Shown one piece after another: positions 61,701 to 64,000 of a stretch of 64,000 nucleotides of DNA. The stretch spans positions 3,472,001 to 3,536,000 of the forward strand of contig CASHTG010000012.1 in NCBI GenBank assembly GCA_949357655.1, read 5' to 3'. The position numbers and the translations under genes are program-made. Under the pieces are notes generated by a model. It ran no database searches, was not told the origin of the DNA, and saw only the letters and a program-made list of their open reading frames with translations. The DNA comes from Parascedosporium putredinis (taxonomy: Eukaryota > Ascomycota > Sordariomycetes > Microascales > Microascaceae). The number at the start of each line of letters is the position of its first letter. The stretch's first letter is position 1.

Positions 61701-62045
61701 AAGGACCTGGAGCCGCACAGGCGGGGAGCCGCCAGCGCAGCAAGAGCGTTGCGGACCCTTCAAGGCAATACACTCGAGATGGACGCCCCGTTTTGCACTT
61801 TGGTAAGGCTTACCTCCCCTCCTCGAATACCATCTCCTTGTTCTTGAAACGTCTAGCTAACTTGAATCGTTGCAGCACGAGCTTTGTACATGTACCAGGC
61901 AGCAATTCCTGAAGAGCTTGGGTTCGCGAAGGGTGATGTTCTCGCCGTCCTCCGACACCAGGATGATGGCTGGTGGGAGGCTGAGGTTCACAATGGCAAC
62001 GGCCGTGTTGGGCTGGTTCCCAGCAACTATCTCCAACCGTGCTAG
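58765..62045 (+). CDS. Cdc15/Imp2-like F-BAR and SH3 protein
   Basis: Membrane-bending scaffold expected at the septation site, linking the plasma membrane to the actomyosin ring. Five exons: 58765-58807, 58871-58975, 59031-59317, 59391-61802 and 61876-62045; about 1,005 aa. The N-terminus is MPAATVEPPSVALSFANNFW. The F-BAR coiled coil (~15-280) includes ARKLLSLCRKPLGSQEAGTL, KMxxE-type helices and LDFTKSSLWAFANIASTVC. A long disordered middle follows, containing an ERQ-rich repeat (60085-60250) and three copies of a YRPVSPNP motif (61270-61440). The SH3 domain ends the protein: ARALYMYQAAIPEELGF, DVLAVLRHQDDGWWEAE and GLVPSNYLQPC. One base is missing in the C run at 60479-60483. With it all phases close (1,006 codons). 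Introns 1 to 4 are 53-73 nt, with a clear CTAAC in intron 2. Confidence 0.92.
60085..60250 (+). repeat. ERQ-rich coding repeat in the F-BAR protein
   Basis: About 12 degenerate units of the type (R/Q)-x-(P/V)-E-R-Q-(L/V/M) encode a highly charged Gln/Arg/Glu segment within the disordered middle. The DNA units are diverged, so this is an old coding repeat. Confidence 0.8.
61270..61440 (+). repeat. YRPVSPNP coding repeat in the F-BAR protein
   Basis: Three units of about 19-20 residues contain the core (N/S)YR(P/S)VSPNP followed by Ser-rich spacers. Ser-Pro sites are repeated at fixed spacing, which suggests proline-directed phosphorylation (inference). Confidence 0.85.
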
Positions 62046-63008
62046 TTGGTTATCTTCCTCGGACGAGGCTAGATGCGTGAGTATTTCTCCAAGCAGTGCA
62101 TATAATTCTCTCGTTCTCCAAGGTTACGGATGAAGGGGTTTGTTGATGTGTCATGTTGACAGGGTGTTTCTTTTGCTTGTCTTTTTTTTTTTTCGCTACT
62201 CACTGCATTTAATGTTATCTCATGTTGGTCAAGATTGTTTTCAATGCATAATGTCACCATACAATCATTGCGTAAGATCAGTATGTACTGTCAATTGAGG
62301 TATGAATCAAGGTTGAAGAAATCTGAAATTGGTATGCTCGTTCTAAGCGGTGTTTGTATCCTTCACATGCTTTTCTTCCTGCCTGGTGCATGCCGCGGGC
62401 ATGAAAATATCCAGCCAAATACCTCCCGAGCTCCATGCCAATGTGAATGTTCGGTAAAGGGCCCCGAGCCTCCTCTTTAACATGTAAAATGTTGGCCTCG
62501 TCTTAAAAAGTCGGCGCTCTCTCTCGGTAGTTTCAATGAATTTGTAGCTGTTGAATTAATGCCCTCTGTCTGTTGGGAACGATGTTCCAAATTGTGATCA
62601 ATTGGCGGGAACCACCATTGAGGTACATTTACCTGCTAGCGACATAGCACTAGTACTTCAGTGCAAGCACACCAACCAGTGACGTACGGAGGTACTTGTT
62701 TGAAGCTCAAATGTAAGCAGCGTCGAGCGTATTATCAGTCTCGGCCAAAACCAGCTTCTCAAACATCAACAGGAACTTCGTCACCATCACACTCGACAAG
62801 CATTCTGCGAAACGAGCACGTACTCTGTGGTATCTTGAGCCACAATTTGCACCAAGCCCTTCCCCGTTAATAAAGTACCTGTAGCATGGTGAATATCTGC
62901 AAGCGCACATAGCAGTTGGAAGAATGGTAATCTGCGCCCCGGCCTCTCCCTGTCCCTCTCGCATTCTCCAATTGCCCTGATGGCATCGGCTGACTTTGCG
63001 CGGCCTAG
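62046..63008. other. Intergenic region between F-BAR and seipin genes
   Basis: About 1 kb between tandem plus-strand genes. The missing first exon of seipin probably lies in its last few hundred bases. No other gene seen. Confidence 0.45.
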
Positions 63009-64000
63009 GTGCTCAAAGCTGTCCGCGATGCAATCACATCCAAGACTACGCGGCGCGTTCTACTAAACTTTACGCTTCTAGCCGGAAGCTCTCTAGCACT
63101 GCTATTCCTATCTATTTTGTCAACGGCGATATTCTTCGCTAGCTATGTCCCCGACAAGTCGCTAACTTGGCCGGTGTATCTCCAGTACGGGTGAGTTTCT
63201 ATAAACCCAGCGCCAACCTCCCCCTTCTCTCTTTTTTCTTCTTGGTTTTCGTGGGAGGGGATCGGTTTTTTATGAAGAGCGCGAGAACGAAGGCTGACAA
63301 TACCTCACAATTTCCCCTACGACAAAGACTTGGCACGCACCCTTTTGGAATAACAGGCCTCACCAGACCCCTTCCAAAGACCCAGCAAGGGTATGATGTC
63401 TCCATTAGCCTCACCCTTCCCAAGTCTGTCCCGGAATCTCAGATTGGAAATTTCATGGTTGTCCTACACCTCTTGGACCACGATGTATCCAGCAGCCTGG
63501 CGACAGTCCAGCTTCCCGAGTCGGGGAGTAGCTTGATTAGCCAAGACAACGTAATCTTCACCAGCCGAAGGCCTGCGCTGGTTGTACATCCTGGTCCTGA
63601 AGTTAGCCTCGTCAAGCGGCTCGTTTTGCTACCCTACCATGTCCTTTTCCACGGAGCCAGTACTACACTATGACGGTAGGACTGGCCGAGCAAGTTATCT
63701 TCCCGCGCGAGGCAAAAATTCCAAAGTCTGTGTACGTTGAGGTACAGGCGGGGCAACAATTACAGACGTATAAGGCATCGATAACCCTTACAGCGAAGCT
63801 ACGGGGCGTGCGATGGATCCTCCATCACTATAGATTCCCGGCTTTCATTACTTTGACGCTGGGGTTCTGGGGCATGGAAATGTTGTTCGCCGCGGTAGCC
63901 CTGTTTCTCATCGGCCTAGCCACAGGATCTTCCGAAAGATCGCTGCAGGCTGACGAACAAGAGAATCCCCTCAGTCTTGAGCGCTCTCAGGAGAAGGAGA
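63009..64000 (+). CDS. Seipin family protein, partial at both ends
   Basis: ER membrane protein that organises lipid-droplet formation; family members have two TM helices around a lumenal beta-sandwich. Visible exons are 63009-63190 and 63328 to the window end. The first begins in frame right after an AG (CGGCCTAG) with GTG, so the true start lies in an upstream exon that I cannot place. TM1 is LLAGSSLALLFLSILSTAIFF. The lumenal domain has GYDVSISLTLPKSVPE, GNFMVVLHLLD, ISQDNVIFTSRRPALV and VKRLVLLPYHVLFHG, then GLAEQVIFPREAKIPKSVYV. TM2 is about FPAFITLTLGFWGMEMLFAA and the next hydrophobic residues. A 1-base break occurs near 63670, where TGA interrupts the frame; unlike the others it is not in an obvious homopolymer. 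The C-terminal tail runs off the window. Confidence 0.85.

Overview
This window looks like nuclear DNA of a filamentous ascomycete, most likely a Sordariomycete. The genes have short GT-AG introns with CTAAC/CTGAC-like branch sites, and they include a group II Galpha of the gna-2/magC type, a fungal Not1 and a Cdc15-type F-BAR/SH3 protein. I see no plasmid, virus, transposase, CRISPR array, rRNA or complete tRNA.

Layout: unknown 3-exon gene (134-1195, -); 4 kb without genes; proteasome alpha1 (5256-6320, -); WKF-domain protein (6952-8196, +); PhyH dioxygenase (8308-9270, -); Kap123/importin-4 (9982-13728, +); four-TM claudin/SUR7-like protein (14571-15462, -); Nit2 amidase (17068-17968, +); spermidine synthase (18537-21010, -); a 12 kb gene-free interval; Galpha (33050-34911, +); beta-carbonic anhydrase (36881-37851, -); Oms1-like methyltransferase (40784-42317, +); Gds1-type winged-helix protein (43629-45150, -); 5 kb without genes; Not1 (50167-56998, -); Cdc15/Imp2-like F-BAR protein (58765-62045, +); seipin, cut by the window end (63009-64000, +).

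Most neighbours are divergent or convergent pairs. The genes are unrelated housekeeping functions: proteolysis, nuclear import, polyamine synthesis, mRNA decay, septation, lipid droplets and signalling. They do not form a metabolic or defence cluster.

The strongest unusual signal is technical. Twelve of the fourteen recognised genes carry one or more 1-base reading-frame breaks, about 35 in total. Nearly all lie in runs of one base and nearly all fit loss of one base. In several genes exon arithmetic closes exactly once these bases are counted back (nine breaks in Not1, for example). I read this as consensus error in homopolymers, not decay; coding intervals below are given across the breaks. 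I found no convincing new biological system. The best non-coding leads are a 67-bp hairpin element with 17-bp arms (28627-28693), a 10-bp minisatellite (22245-22293), recurring GTAC-rich palindromes in the gene-free interval, and a 755-nt intron in the spermidine synthase gene.
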